Assembly (NCBI GenBank): GCA_030704615.1
Contig: CM060732.1
Span: forward strand, 13,702,001-13,766,000
Origin: Takakia lepidozioides
Taxonomy: Eukaryota > Streptophyta > Takakiopsida > Takakiales > Takakiaceae
DNA: 64,000 nucleotides
Direction: 5' to 3'
Made by a program: the position numbers and the translations under genes. Positions 1-12,059 of this stretch are shown one piece after another. A model generated the notes under the pieces. It saw only the letters and a program-made list of their open reading frames with translations, was not told the DNA's origin and made no database searches. Every line of letters begins with the position of its first letter. The first letter of the stretch is position 1.

Positions 1-484
1 ATGGATGGAAATCCGGCGCCGAATTTCCGTCATGCAGGTAATTCGAAGCTCGGCCGGATGGAAATCCGGCTCCGGATTTCCATCAAGCAGGCAACTCGGA
101 GCGCGGCCGGATGGAAATTCGGCGCCGAATTTCCATCCGCCAGGTAAGTCGAAGCGCCGAATTACCATCCTGCAGGTAATTCTGAATGTGGCCGCTTGGT
201 TTTTTGGTCTAAAAAGACACTAAACCTTCAGTTTGGTGGCTGAAGTCCACTTTTAGACACGTTTTTCAGGGAATTCTCGACTGGTAGAGAGAAATTCCTT
301 GCTTCTTTTTAGTTCCTACATGGAAATTCGTTGCCGAAATTCCATCTGGCCGCGATTGCGATTACATGCCGAATGGAAATTCGGCGCCGGTTTTCCTTCT
401 CCTCCGCCTGAGTCGACCTTATCCCGGCGCCCCCTGTTGGATATTCGGTGCCGAATTTCCGTCCGGGATCTCCAATATACTTGT
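1..484. repeat. Palindromic hairpin repeat array (left copy)
   Basis: The stretch holds about seven imperfect palindromes built on the half-site GGATGGAAATTCGGC followed by its reverse complement, for example near 107-136, 316-347, 370-400 and 437-470. The first part has a period of about 51-52 bp with CAGGTAA-like spacers. Read on the minus strand, 484-410 matches the array at about 36,727-36,800 almost base for base. It abuts the broken integrase of the Copia half at about 484. Open frames here are products of the repeat and not genes. The window start truncates it. Confidence 0.85.
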
Positions 485-1995
485 GGCTCTTCGTCCACCA
501 TCCTTAGGAAATTGACCTCGATGTTGCTTCCTTTCCAAGCAAACTTTGCATAGACGCATATCGCTCATCTCCTTCAATGGTAGTCCTTCCACAAGATGGC
601 TTGAGAGTTGCATCTGTCTCAACTTCTTAATGCTCACATGTCCTAACCTTCTATGCAACAACTCTGTTTATGACCTAACAGGTGTAGATCCCAACTGTGG
701 TGAAAATGTGGTAAGAGCACTAGAGCCATGATGTTGTAATCTATACAAGCAATTATCAAGAATAGCTCTTGCTACCACAGCTCCTGAGCTATCTGTGATA
801 GTACAACTCTCATCTTGGAATACCACTCTATATCCCTTTGCAACAATTTGCCTTACAGACAGCAGGTTCTTTGTTAAAGTAGGGACATGTAGGACATTTT
901 CCACCTCTATGGTTTCCCCTTCATTGAGCATAAGTGAGACTGAGCCTTCCCCACCAATGGCATGCTTGTTATCATCTCCCAAAAGAACATATTGTGTAGG
1001 TGAAAGAGATCTATAGGATAAGAAATGCTCTCTCTCTGAACTCATATGTTGAGATGCTCCTGAATCAACATACCACACATGCTTCTGTCTAGTAGTGGCT
1101 GAGAGAGACACAACAAATAGAATAACATTCCTCTGATGAGTAGCTATGTTTCCTTGACTCTCTCTACTGCGCTCATATGCAATGCGCTTTCTACAATCCT
1201 TGATCATGTGACCAAGTTTCTTGCAATAAAAGCACCTTACTTTGGTCTTTTTGATCTTTGAGCTAGATTGAGGTTTTTGAAACCTCTGGGACTTCTGAGA
1301 CACATGTGAAGAGAGTCTTCTATTCAAGAGTACTCCAGTCTTGCTTGTGAACAAAGCTCTGTCTACCTCTGTAGACGTACCTTGACCTTTTCTTCTTGTT
1401 TCCTCCTTGAGGAGAAATTTTATGACAACATCAATAGTTAAGTTGGTTTGTCCTGCTAGAGACACCACAAAACCATCATAGGATTCAGGTAAGGTTGCCA
1501 ATAACACCACTGCGGTGTGTTCATCAGTCACATTAGTTCCCAAAGAGACTAGTTGATCTCGCAACACACAAAACAAATTCAAGTGTTGTTCAACTGAGTC
1601 TGACTCGGTCATCTTCAGACCATAGAACTTTTGCGTCGCATACACTTGCGATGTGACATCCTTCGTCTTATATATGCTTGCTAGCTTGTCCCAAACATCC
1701 TTAGCATTCTTAGCACTTATAACGAGATGCAACTGATTGTCTCTTAAGCTTGTGATGATGCTAGCTCTTGCTTTCTGATCTTTCCTATCCCATATGGCTT
1801 GGTCAACAATAGTGTCAAGTCTTGGGACTGATCCATTAACCACTCCCCATAGATCTTTGTCTAGAAGGACCATCCATCCTAAACTTCCAGGTTTGATAGT
1901 TATCTCCATTGAATCGATCTTCCACTCTCACATCTAATGCACTCGTCATAGACATAGAAAGATGATTGCTAGAAGATGACGCTCCAGCCATAATC
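485..1995 (-). pseudogene. Copia gag-pol, 5' half (gag, protease, start of integrase)
   Basis: This is the N-terminal half of a Ty1/Copia polyprotein, read from 1990 leftwards. In order it shows a UBN2-type gag (KDVWDKLASIY), a CCHC knuckle (CFYCKKLGHMIKDC), a protease active site (VDSGASQH), and a GAG-pre-integrase segment (RRLGHVSIKKLRQ) reaching the first residues of integrase (about 660-485). The likely start is the ATG at 1990 (MAGASSSSNHLS), directly inside the LTR/PBS. A one-base shift near 1,870 moves the frame between the start and the rest of gag. A stop also separates the protease part (ends 668) from the integrase part. The coding sequence ends abruptly at 484, where the hairpin array begins; the integrase core, RT and RNase H are absent here. 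The missing 3' part of the same family lies at 42,752-44,951 on the other strand. Confidence 0.9.
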
Positions 1996-2040
1996 AAGTT
2001 CTCTCGATCTCAACTACCAACTCTCACCTAGAGAAGAATG

Positions 2041-2052
2041 GCTCTGATACCA
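2041..2052 (-). other. Primer-binding site of the Copia element
   Basis: On the minus strand the sequence TGGTATCAGAGC directly follows the LTR end TAACA. This matches the usual plant Copia site complementary to the 3' end of initiator methionine tRNA. It fixes the 5' LTR side and the minus orientation of this half. Confidence 0.9.
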
Positions 2053-2362
2053 TGTTAGAATTGAGCAAGAACATGAACAAGAACTAAAGTCTTAGACTAA
2101 AGCTAAAACTAAAGCCCTCATCCCAACCATAGAAGCCACCATCATAATCTTACACTTAGACTAGTGGCTTCACCCTCAAGCTTGTACAAGAAGGTCTCTA
2201 GGAAGTCCTACTTGGTCACTTCCACTTCCACTATGGTGACCATCCACCTTCTAGCCATTCACCTTCCAAAGGTGAGTTAAACAAGATAGTCTCTTAGACT
2301 TCTAAACCTTTGGCCTTCAAGACTCTTAGTCTTCTACTAGATATGTTTAATTACTTCCAACA
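2053..2362 (-). repeat. Copia 5' LTR (310 bp)
   Basis: On the minus strand it begins TGTTGGAAGTAATTAAAC and ends GCTCAATTCTAACA, giving TG...CA ends. It is 310 bp, the same length as the LTR at 44,952-45,261, and by eye differs from it at about seven positions. The outer flank, 2363-2367, is TTGTT on the plus strand, which is AACAA in element orientation. That equals the five bases after the other LTR. Confidence 0.92.
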
Positions 2363-2367
2363 TTGTT

Positions 2368-3230
2368 CAGACAAGATGTTCAAGAGGCCAAACAAGAAAC
2401 GGCAGGCCCATGATCTTAGAAGAAAACAATGAATGTCCAAGCTTAGGACGTTCGATAGATCTAAGACTTCAACATGATCTGTGAGCATTACATTTCCATG
2501 AGCTACAATTTCATACTAGACAGGTCTTCTCCACAGCCTCATTCGGTTGAGGGGCGAAAACCACGACGAAGGCCTAATAAGAAATATAGCTCCGGATGAG
2601 AGCATGTATATATATAACAATTGTACAAATAACTTGCATCGGGCTTGCACCTCAATGCATGTAAGACAGATTACCACAATCGATCGCAACTCATGAATAT
2701 CTTTCCATAGAAGAAGCTAACGATTTGCGAACACTGGGGCGACAAACAAGAGAAGCAAGCCAACAGTGTGGGAAAGAGCGGTCGGAAATGGCAGCTTAAG
2801 ACCACAGACGTGCTGGAGGAGAAGATAATATGATCTGGACAATGAAGCGACACTGATGATCACGACAAACTATCCCGGATACTGACGGCAAGAAGACTGG
2901 GGTGCAGTAACTATCAATAGAGATTGCGATAGAGGTAGCCTGCATCATGAAAGTTACGAGCTATTCATACCAGACTATATAATCTGCAAGAACCATGAGG
3001 CTGTACACAATATTTCAAACACGTTGTGCACAAAGACCTGGTATGAATAAGGACAACCATACCGCCTCCGAACAGAAAGCTGGGCAAGTTGAGTGCGACG
3101 AGGCCGTCAACAGGTTTGTCCGAAAGCGTGTCCTCCAGGACCAGCAAATACCCGCGCAGCCAGGTACCCAAGGAAGCATATTGAAAACACCCCCAAGAAC
3201 GGCAGTAGTCGGAAATTTGTAACATGACGA
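2368..3230. other. Intergenic stretch, nothing recognised
   Basis: Short frames only (up to about 90 codons), with no family signature. If the Copia inversion model holds, the bases just right of 2367 are the original upstream flank of the Copia insertion, now inverted. Confidence 0.5.
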
Positions 3231-3797
3231 GTGCGAAGCTCGTCGCGTGATGGCTCCTCTTAGTTGATGAGATATTCTAGCGACCACCGAAGAAATGGCT
3301 CCTCTTAGGTGATATCGACGATTGAAGGTCGGAGACTAGATTTAGCGTAGAGCAGGAATAGGGTTCCATAGTGCCACGTCATCATCACCACATCATCGTC
3401 GTCAATTGTTTTTGGATCTGCCCGGATTGCCCGTTTTTGAGTTGCAAGAGACAATGTCTAGTGCCAATGTGTAGGAAGTCATTGCACCAATTGATATCAA
3501 CGACGGAGACAACAAGGACCTGGACGATGACTTTTCAAGTGAGTAAGTTCATTTCGTTTATATTTGCTCGTGTGCATATGCTCTCTCCCCTCCCCTTCTG
3601 TTATCTGATTGTTATGCAAATGTTGCATTTTCTGGGGCAGGATTGTAACCGCTCTCCCGTGGCCCGAGACCTCCCTATTTGACTTGTGATGGAGCCCTCC
3701 TCGTACTTACGTCCTTCCCGACTACGCGGAGGGCATTGCTCGTGTACAAGCAGCTGTGCTTTCTCCCCCACCTTTGCGTTGCAGTTCTAGGAATTCA
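3230..3797. repeat. Dispersed repeat, related to 55.6-56.0 kb in reverse
   Basis: The segment around 3,320-3,450 (TTAGCGTAGAGCAGGAATAG, then CCATAGTGCCAC and a GCCCGGATTGCCCG-like stretch) matches the reverse complement of about 55,800-55,990. It also contains a twice-repeated ATGGCTCCTCTTAG motif. It is the target into which the CACTA element at 3798 inserted. No coding function is seen. Confidence 0.6.
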
Positions 3798-5883
3798 CAC
3801 TAGTACAAAAAACGGGTTTCATGACTTTTTTTTTTACTGTTTTCATGACTCTTTTGATCATTTTGACTCATTTTTTACTCTTTTGCAAAGAGTCATGCAG
3901 ATCGTGTCGTTATGATGACTCTAATATCCGCGTCATGAATATGACTCTGGGTGACATCCCCTAGTGAGCAAGATACATGACCTTGTTTTTCGTCACGTCC
4001 GTGACTGTTTTCTAGCAACACACGACTCTCCCCGGACTGCGACGTGTCAATTTCAGATGATGACAGGTGTAGGGTGACGCTATCTCGCATGCATGGCACA
4101 ACGAGCCATGTGTTCACGTTGAGCAATACCACGTGTTGGATCTAGCAACTTTCCGAGAGTCATGGATCTGATTGTGGATGCATTCGTGCCCGGATACGTA
4201 ACACTCTCTGTATGGTTTCAGATAGGAATGGGAAATTGCCCTGGTCATGAGCATGACCACTTTTTAAACTTTAGGTGGTCGTGGATCTGACTCAAGTCTC
4301 ATTGAGTGGCTTCGTGGCACATAGCATATGGTGTGAATTTGAAATGTGAAAGGTATTTGAGTCATGAGCATGACCTCATTGGTTTGAGTTCATGAGCATG
4401 ACTAGACACGTGTCACGCTTTGCATGGCTGTTGGTGCCTAGTTGAATCATGAGCCTCACCATCTCTACTCCACATATAATATTCTAACTGGATGGAATTT
4501 TTAATATTTGCCTTAATAATGCTTTATTTTATTTTTCAAATAACAGAGGACAGTGGTTTAATTTGTATTGTATGTTTACTGAATTTATTATGTTTATAGG
4601 TATAGAAATATAATACCATTTATATATAATTTATAATATGGAGAATATATTGTCCTGAGCCAGTTGGGTAAAAAAGATTTGACAATTGATGGAAAATATG
4701 ATAGGAAGACACCGTGTTTAAAGTCTGTGCACAGTGCCAAAGGATCAACAAAAAACCTTACTGTTTGTAAGAATCTAATCTCTCAACGGTAGCCCAACTA
4801 CCCACTGCACATATATGGATCCAAAAAAATGACAGACCGAGCACCTTCCTCCTCGCTGATTGTCCATAACATGCCTCGTTCTGCCCCAAGACCTTTTGCC
4901 TCATTCCTTACAAGAGATCAAGATCGCATGACTTGCACATGAATGCACACATGTATAAGCAGATCAACAACAAGTGCACATTCCAATAGGAGTGCGCATT
5001 AAAAGAGAGAAATAATCATATTTCTCATTTGTTGAAGCATCCAGAATAGTCATTCATGTGGGCTAGTTCCCATAGACCTGCTTTGGCAAAACTAAGGTTG
5101 ACTCTTGCTATGTTGTATGGCAGATTTCCAGCTTCAGGTTGCTATAGCAATTCCTATAATTAAGCCAAAGTTAAAAAAAACCAAGTACCGACTCAATGGA
5201 AGAGAACTGAGCATACTGCATAGAGTTCAGTTGGAGAGCTATACCAGACTGAATGTTGGTGAAAGAAGCTGGGGGAATTAAATGGGCCTCAAAACTTGTT
5301 TGCAAAACGTCAATAAGAGTGTCATGCCAACCAAACCCCTTTAGAATGTGATACATATAGAAGAGCAAACTGGGATGTGTACCTTAGATAACAACCCCAC
5401 GGCTGGCTGGAGCTCACTTGGAAAGTGATCAGTGATAATTCATATCTTGCAGACCCGTGGAACTGCTCTCAACCAATACAATTATATCTTCGTTGCGCAT
5501 ATTCAAGTGAAGTAAAGTGTACTGGAGCGTACCATGATGTCCTATGAGCCCAATTCTAGGTCTAAATTCTTCAGAGGAACTCTTTGCTGTTCAAGAGCCC
5601 TTCCTATACTCGAATCCCATTCCTGCTACCAGCACAGAGTATCAGAATGCAGGCTGTGCCAATTACATATACACATTTGTAGCTGTCAACAAAGTGCAGC
5701 ATGGTGTCTCTCATTGAGATATAAAATATGGTGGTGTGAACTCCCAATGGGGCCACATGCTCCACGAACATAGCTCAAGGCAGCCAAAATAACTTAAAGA
5801 ATATTACTGGAACCAGAAAATCCACCAAAAGATCATGCCAAATGTTCTTTGCACTTGTGTAAATGTGGTTATTCACGGAATCT

Positions 5884-6190
5884 TCATAAATTACCAACAG
5901 AGCTGGGCCATTGCTGCTCATTGCACGTCGCATTTGCCTCGGTTGTCCCACCATTGACTGGGGTCAGAAAAGTATTCATTCCACAGCTTCTCCTCATCTC
6001 CTCATTGTGGACTCCCTCCCTTTCAGAAGTTGTGGTCATGCCTGATTTTATCAACTGTGCCGCTGCAGCAGCTGCCTTTAGTTGCCCATCTACCCATGCA
6101 CGTTCCTTGTAGCTATTGATCCACATAGAATCATAGGTAATCTTGTGCTTGAAATCTGGCCCTCTTGGATGAATCTGGACCCACACTCTA
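5884..6190 (-). pseudogene. PDF-motif (OSB-like) gene fragment
   Basis: On the minus strand the frame shows IHPRGPDFKHKITYD, then MWINSY, WVDGQLKAAAAAAQLIKSG, and in a shifted frame near 5,990-5,940 WNEYFSDPSQWWDNR. This resembles the PDF motif of plant organellar single-stranded DNA-binding (OSB) proteins: W-x2-F-x2-DPs-x-WWD-x-R, then PDF, LW and P-x-WV-x2-L. The same block recurs at least eight times in the window, several times just before PPR sequence. It is a piece without start or end; the frame breaks show it is not functional. The family assignment is from memory of the motif. Confidence 0.5.
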
Positions 6191-7103
6191 TCCCTGCTCC
6201 TTCAGCTATCACTGCCTCTACACAAACCTGCATACATACATCCTTGCCAGCTGATGATGACAGCCTATATTTATTCTAGGAAACATCCAACTCAGCTTAT
6301 CCATATGCTGAATTGCGTCTGCTACTCTCTGTGATCTAATAGGCATTCACTTTTTTGCCTCGGTTCGTCCCACCATTGACTGGGGTCAGAATAGTACTCA
6401 TTCCACAGCTTCTCCTCATCTCTGTCACGTGTTTTTCAAACCATGACTCGATGTCGTCATGGTTCAAAAATATCATGGGTACGACCGAAAATGACCAAAA
6501 AGGGTCGTGTATATACCTCTATCCCGGTCAACGTCGTTTCACTGGAATAGAGTCGTGATCATGGCTCACGCACATGACTCTAAACAATAATGTAGATGAC
6601 TCTAAATTTTTAGATTGATGTAGTCAACTCCCTTTAACCAAGATAAGGTCATTTGCATGACTCTTATGAAAATCCATTGATGGATGATTTCATTATATGA
6701 ATGAAATTTTGATGATTTTCATTCATCAATTAGATGATTTCATTACATGCAAGGATTTGGATGATTTCATCCACCTATTTCATTCACCTGAGGACTTCGA
6801 TACTTGTCAAAGAACGCCCTCACTATCACTCTTCTTCCCACTCCAAGAGCGTACTAGGGTGGCGATCGAGGGGATGCTCTGGTTAAGAAGAAAGGCTGCT
6901 GAGTAGTTAGGGTTTCGGGCTCAGTGTGGTGTCCAGAGAATTTATGTTGGAATGTTGCATGAAGTAGTTCTTGTTTTTAGCTTGCTGCAAATTGTGGAGG
7001 CATAGCAGGCAGGCCAATGGATCCTATGATGACATGCTGCTTACTGAAGCTCACTACTCAGTAAAGGACCTTGTCAAAGTGTTGATGCTGTCGGATTTTC
7101 GAG

Positions 7104-7200
7104 CACAAACCTCTACCTTGGAGCACGGAGCAGAGCTGGCATGAGTTTTGTAAAGATCCTTCACGATGGTGGGACAACCGCAATCGCAAGGTGTGGGTTT
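7104..7200 (+). pseudogene. PDF-motif fragment (first half)
   Basis: The plus strand reads SWHEFCKDPSRWWDNRN, the first half of the PDF-type motif, and then runs into non-coding sequence. A near-identical copy stands at about 14,050-14,120 in the second CACTA element, with the same downstream sequence. Both elements therefore took up the same source gene, or one copied from the other. Confidence 0.45.
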
Positions 7201-7481
7201 TTCTTAATGTACGATCTGAAGAAGTTTGTCCATCCTGCAAATGTGGGCTCTTGGCTCCTGTTAGTACCATGATTTGGTATTCTTCCTGATGTTTACAAGA
7301 TTCTTGGGAGAGTCGGCTTGGTCTTAGCAGGCCGTGTTTCATTCTCTGCCCAACCCTCCGTGGGTGAAAGCAGAATTAGCTGCCATGGTACAAGGCTCAA
7401 AAACCGATGATGGCCCGATGTAAAATCAAAAGGACACTGGCAAAACACGGGCAGTGGACAAATCTGGAAATGCCGAAACAT

Positions 7482-7960
7482 GAATGATGCCCATCAAGTT
7501 TTCGTCAAAATGGCTCAACGGAATGTTGTCTCATGGAGTGCAATCAGAGCAGGATGTGGTCAGCATGGGTGTGGAAGGGAAGCCCTCCAACTATTTGAAC
7601 AAATGCAACAGGAAGGTTTTAAGCCGAACGGTATCACCTTCATGTGTGTTCTTTCTGCGTGCAGCCATGTGGGCTCATAGATGAAGGCAGGCACTACTTT
7701 GATTCCATGAGTCGAGATCATGGACTCACTCCCACTTGGGAGCATTTTGGCTGCATGGCGGACCTTCTAGGCTGTGCAGGGCAATTGGATGAGGCAGAGG
7801 ACTTAATAAACAATATGCCAATCGATCCAGATGCTTCAGGGTGGGGCACCTTGCTACAACTAGGCATATATTTTGATAATAGAAAGCAAATTTTGAAGGG
7901 ATTGTTTGCGGGGATGGCGGAGGTACTTGCCAGGCACGCACTTCGAATTGCATAACAGAG
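7482..7960 (+). pseudogene. PPR protein fragment, C-terminal PLS/E region
   Basis: Two frames joined by a shift near 7,676 give a PLS-class PPR end. The first holds MAQRNVVSWSA, GCGREALQLFEQMQQ and ITFMCVLSACSHVG. The second holds EGRHYFDSMSRDHG, FGCMADLLGCAGQLDEAE and INNMPIDPDASGWGTLLQ. This is the usual order of the last PPR motifs and the start of the E domain in plant organellar RNA-editing factors. The E+ and DYW parts are missing. It lies inside CACTA element 1. Confidence 0.8.
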
Positions 7961-8199
7961 AATAGGGAATTTTCTAGATGCCACTTACCTTTGGCAGGCT
8001 CGAAGCGGCGGGAACTGTTTCGTTTCCTGCTTTGTGGTGTAGACATTAGAGCTCGGGGTGTTCATACATTTACGTAGCTATTAGGGCTGAGTGTTTCCTC
8101 TTTAGATTTTTGTGCCTAGCCGACTTGTGACTGTAATGCAATTCAGAATTTTGGGTTCATGGTCAGTCAAATCCTCCATGGGTCATGACACAAGGTCGA

Positions 8200-8600
8200 G
8201 GACAATGTGGTGAGGCACCCTCTTCTTCGACCTATTTCAGCCTGTTTTGCCGTCTCATCAGACTTGGCCCTGAATTTGCATATTGAATTCTGTAAGTTAG
8301 CTCGTTGGGTGGATCTGTGGTGGTTGGAGCAGGCAGTGTTTCAATCTCTGCTCGCTCAGCTGCACCATGGTGGTTCTCACATACCAATCCGACATTACCT
8401 GACTACAGACACGAGCAGCACACACAAGAGGTCCTCTTGGGTTCTTGGTCAGTCAAATCCTCCATGGGTCATGACACAAGGTTGATGACAATGTGGTGAG
8501 GGCACCTTCTTCTTCGATCTATTTCAGCCTGTTTGCCCTCTCATCAGACTCGGCCTGAAATTGCATATTGAATTCTGTAAGTTAGCTTGTTGGGTGGATC
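8200..8600 (+). pseudogene. PDF-motif second-half fragments, two copies
   Basis: Near 8,390-8,470 the plus strand holds LPDYRH followed in a shifted frame by SNPPW, matching the PDF...PPWV half of the OSB-like motif. About 8,165-8,300 and 8,450-8,600 are direct repeats of each other (both contain ATCCTCCATGGGTCATGACA and a long shared tract ending in GTTGGGTGGATCTGTGGTGG). The shared tract recurs at 9,150-9,260 and 14,430-14,530, so it looks like captured intron or flank. Confidence 0.4.
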
Positions 8601-8659
8601 TGTGGTGGTTTGGAGTGACTTTGACAAGTTGCTGCCGATGTGGCAGCTCTTTTCTGACC

Positions 8660-9620
8660 CCAGTCACTGGTGACAGCCCTGGAAAAGGGCAAAGATGTGC
8701 ATGGTTGCATCATCAAAGCTGGAATTGTACCAGATGTGATTCTGAACAATACCCTCGTGGACATGTATGCCAAATGTGGGAGCATTGAGGATGCGGAGGG
8801 AGTGGCAACAGGGAGGCTTAGTAAAGTTGGTCAACCTGCAGTTTCTATGGAGAGTTGGGTCATACTTTATTGACCGCTAGTAATACTCCTCCAACTGTAA
8901 TTGACGCGGGCCCTCCCTGTGATTGCCATTGTCTACCGATGAACAAATGACGGGGGAAGGGGTAAAGCCTGACCACATAACCTTTGTGTGCGTTTGCAGT
9001 GCGTGCGCAAGCCTGACAGCCCGGGAAAAGGGCAAAGAGGTCCATGGTTGCATCGTCAAAGCTAGAAATGTACCAGATGTAATTCTAAACAATACCCTTA
9101 TGGACATGTATGCCAAAAGTGGAGGGAGTGTTCAACAATATGGCTGAATCTACCTGTTTTGCCCTCTCATCAGACTTGGCCTTGAGATGCGTATACAATT
9201 CTGTAAGTTAGCTCGTTGGGTGGATCTGTGGTGGTTAGGAGTGACTTTGACAAGTTACTGCTGATGTGGCAGCAGGAAAGTATCCAAAAACAGATAACAT
9301 AGATGAGGAGAAGCTTGTTGGTGGATCTATGGTGGTTTTGGAGTGATTTTGACAAGTTACTGTAGGTTGGGTTGGGGTGTTTGCTGGAAGAACTTTACGC
9401 CATCAGTATGAGCTGCTTCTGAACACTGCCCTGGTGGACATGTATGCCAAATGTAGGAGCATCGAGGATGGCAAGGGAGCGTTCAACACTATGGCTGAAC
9501 GAGATGTGGTGTCGTAATGTTTGTGTGCATTTGCAGTGTGTGTGCAAGCCTGGCACCTTGGAAAAGGGCAAGAGGTGCATGGTTGCATCTCCAAATCTGC
9601 AATTGTACCAGATGTGATTC
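8660..9620 (+). pseudogene. Scattered PPR motif fragments
   Basis: Three short pieces of PLS-type PPR repeat follow one another in different frames. 8,670-8,800 has [20 protein letters not shown] and [16 protein letters not shown]. 8,940-9,150 has GVKPDHITFVCV and EKGKEVHGCIVKA. 9,410-9,620 has [22 protein letters not shown] and KGQEVHGCISK. Each piece is separated by the repeated non-coding tract with GTGACTTTGACAAGTTACTG. They cannot form one protein. Confidence 0.75.
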
Positions 9621-9821
9621 TGATTTATATTTCACCCTGTTTTTCCCTCTTATCAGAATCGGCCCTAAATTTCAATGTTGAATTCTGCAAGTTAGCTGGT
9701 TGAGTGAATCATGTTTGGAGTGTCTTTGACATAATACTGCCAATGTGACAACAGGAAAGTATATGAAAACCATGACTCTCCAAAAAAAAGAGTAAAAAAA
9801 CCATGATTTGGCGTAGTGTCA

Positions 9822-10782
9822 CTCAGGCACCTCCGAGCAAAGGTCTTCATAGATGATAGTGCAGCAGTTTTAGGTGGTAGCTGTAGTTCTAGTAGTGCAG
9901 ATAGCACCTCCGCATGTACTTGAAATGCAACATTTATCGTAGATGAGGGGACACATTTTCCATTTTCCATTGCACTATCTTTGTCTTGCCAACTTTCCTT
10001 CTAATGAGTCATGACTACAATGAACATCACATTCCCGAAGGCAAATATTTTCACCAATTACGTTCCACCAATTTCAAAGCAACCCCTACTTTCCTTGGCA
10101 ACATTGCTCTTTATTTAACCTTCTGCATGCCGTAAAAGTGATTCATTGGAGCTGAATATGTAAATAGTTGAGTGGAGAGTCATTCAACAGAGTTCTCTGC
10201 GTCACATTTTCATTCACTTTTACTTCGCCTTCTGGGTCTGTTAGTATCAGCCCGTATGAGAGTGATGTCTACTCAGATAAGTAAAGGGGGACATCCATAC
10301 ATGAGGAAATTGTCAGGTGGATGGTGGGGATCTAGGGGGATCATTCCAGCATAGTTCAACAGGGACATGGAAGTGGAAGAAAATAGAAGGGAGCATAACA
10401 GGGTACATCAGCTGCAGACTTTGAGCTGTAAATTTGTTGCGTATCAGACCACACATGAACATGCAGAAGAGATTGTGAACTGAATTCACGGTTAGTGTCA
10501 TGGTGCTTTGCAGGTTGAATGTTCCATGGATGATGGATGGTCGATGGCTGTTGGATGATGGATGATGGATGGATATTGTTGGATGGATGATGGTTGGATG
10601 GATGTGGATTCTGAATGGATGTTGGATGGATGGATGGTCCATGAATGATGTCGGTGCGTAGTATCATGCATAGGCGCTGGATGGTGAAGGTTGACTATTG
10701 GGGTTGAGGTGGGGTGATAAGGATGATAAGGGTTGGGGTTTGAGTTTGGGGTTTTAGGATTAATGTGGATAAAGACGTGTTT
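9822..10782. other. Spacer between CACTA elements, with ATGG-type simple repeat
   Basis: No gene is seen. About 10,535-10,645 is a degenerate GGATGATGGATGG repeat. A related CATTCATCC tract lies at 21,235-21,305. Confidence 0.6.
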
Positions 10783-11114
10783 CACTACAACACACCCTAT
10801 GTAATTTCGACGATGTAGTTTGACGCTGGCGTTGACTGTTGTCACTTTCGACTGTTCCAACCATTTTGCAATCAAAATTTATATTAAAATATTCGAGGTG
10901 CTAGACAGCCGGGAAAATTTTGACTGTAGCAGTGAGAGACTTTGACTTACCTAAAATGAGCTGACTGAGACAACCAGTTAAGCAATGGCACGTGTAATCA
11001 CAATATATAAATTATATAGCAATATATATGTGGATAATAAGAAGTAAAAAAAATACCTATTTTTTCACTGACCCAGCACATTAATAGTAAGATAATCATG
11101 TGCTGGTTAAGGTT

Positions 11115-11350
11115 AGTGAAACAAAACAACTGAATTATATGAACGAATGATAAACAAATGCCTTGCTGGCAGCTATTGGATGAATGTATGAAAGGTTAGT
11201 GAAACAAAACAACTGAATTACCTGAACGAGTGATAAACAAATGCCTTGCTGGCAGCTATTGGATAAACGTATGAAATATAATTTTTGTGCACTGGATGAA
11301 CGTATGAATGTACGATAAGGAAAACGCCTTGCTGGCAACTATTGTATGAA
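11115..11350. repeat. About 80-bp direct repeats, three copies
   Basis: The units share GGTTAGTGAAACAAAACAAC and CCTTGCTGGCAGCTATTGGA. The first two are nearly identical and the third is diverged. They lie about 330 bp inside the left end of CACTA element 2. Confidence 0.8.
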
Positions 11351-11694
11351 CGTATGAACGGATGATAATGCACTTGGCTCGAGTTTAGGGTTGCTAGGTC
11401 ACAGTGTGCAGCCTGGCTGGGACTGAGTGTTTTTTTTGGGGTCGGCGTGGTTCGAGAGCTCCGCAGGCTTAGGGACTTTGCGTTTGTTTGTCTTTGTGCC
11501 ACCATCTGTGTTTTCTTAAGGTTCGCGAACCAGGATAAGCGGTTTCTAAAAGACTAGTATCTTGTTGTGTGCACATGAGAGAGCGGGTGGGCGGGGGGAG
11601 GAGAGAATAGAGAGAGAGAAGTGTCGCGCAGCGAGTATACTGTTTGTGGGATCGACCTGTATGTTTGCTCGCTATATGGGAGCTTTAGAGCGGA

Positions 11695-11820
11695 GACAGC
11701 AGGGAGTGTTCAACAGTATGGCTGAACGAGATGTGGTGTCGTGGGGTGCGATGATTGCAGGATATGCACAGCAAGGGCGTGGGATGGAGGCTTTGCAGAC
11801 ATATGAGCACCTTCTGTAAC
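11695..11820 (+). pseudogene. PPR motif fragment
   Basis: One S-to-P junction of a PLS-class PPR: VFNSMAERDVVSWGAMIAGY, then QQGRGMEALQTYEHLL and a stop. The same unit recurs dozens of times in the window. It has no start or flanking exon of its own. Confidence 0.75.
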
Positions 11821-12059
11821 ACATTTCAGCCTGTTTTCCCTGTTATCAGGATTCAGAGTCATCCCTAAATTTTCAGGTTGAATTCTGCAAGTTAGCTCGA
11901 CGTTGGTGCAAAAAGGTGAATGCCTGTTGGAAGCGCAAGTCAGCATAGGAACTAGTGTGAGAAGTAGGGTGTTTGCTGGAACAAATCTAGGCTGTCATTG
12001 TCAGCTGCTAGCAGCAAGGCAAGGAGGTACTATGCATGATTTGTGCAGAGGTATGGATA

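Larger units (their letters stand above)
3798..9818. mobile_element. CACTA-type transposon 1, non-autonomous, carrying PPR/PDF gene pieces
   Basis: The left end reads CACTAGTACAAAAAACGGG and the right end, on the minus strand, CACTACGCCAAATCATGG. The flanks are TCA at 3795-3797 and TCA at 9819-9821, a 3-bp target duplication as expected for CACTA (En/Spm). Inverted-repeat identity beyond CACTA is weak. Subterminal regions are rich in the motif ATGACTC/GAGTCAT (3,825-4,400; 9,765-9,810), which in CACTA elements bind the element's own DNA-binding protein. No transposase (TNPA/TNPD-like) frame is seen. The interior holds host gene fragments listed separately. A second block of ATGACTC motifs at 6,420-6,670 suggests a nested or older element. 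4,460-5,880 shows nothing recognisable. Confidence 0.65.

Noticed and set aside
10313-10875. His/Pro/Ser-rich minus-strand frames of 103-125 codons
   Set aside because: Translation of the ATGG-type simple repeat; no conserved domain and no start context.
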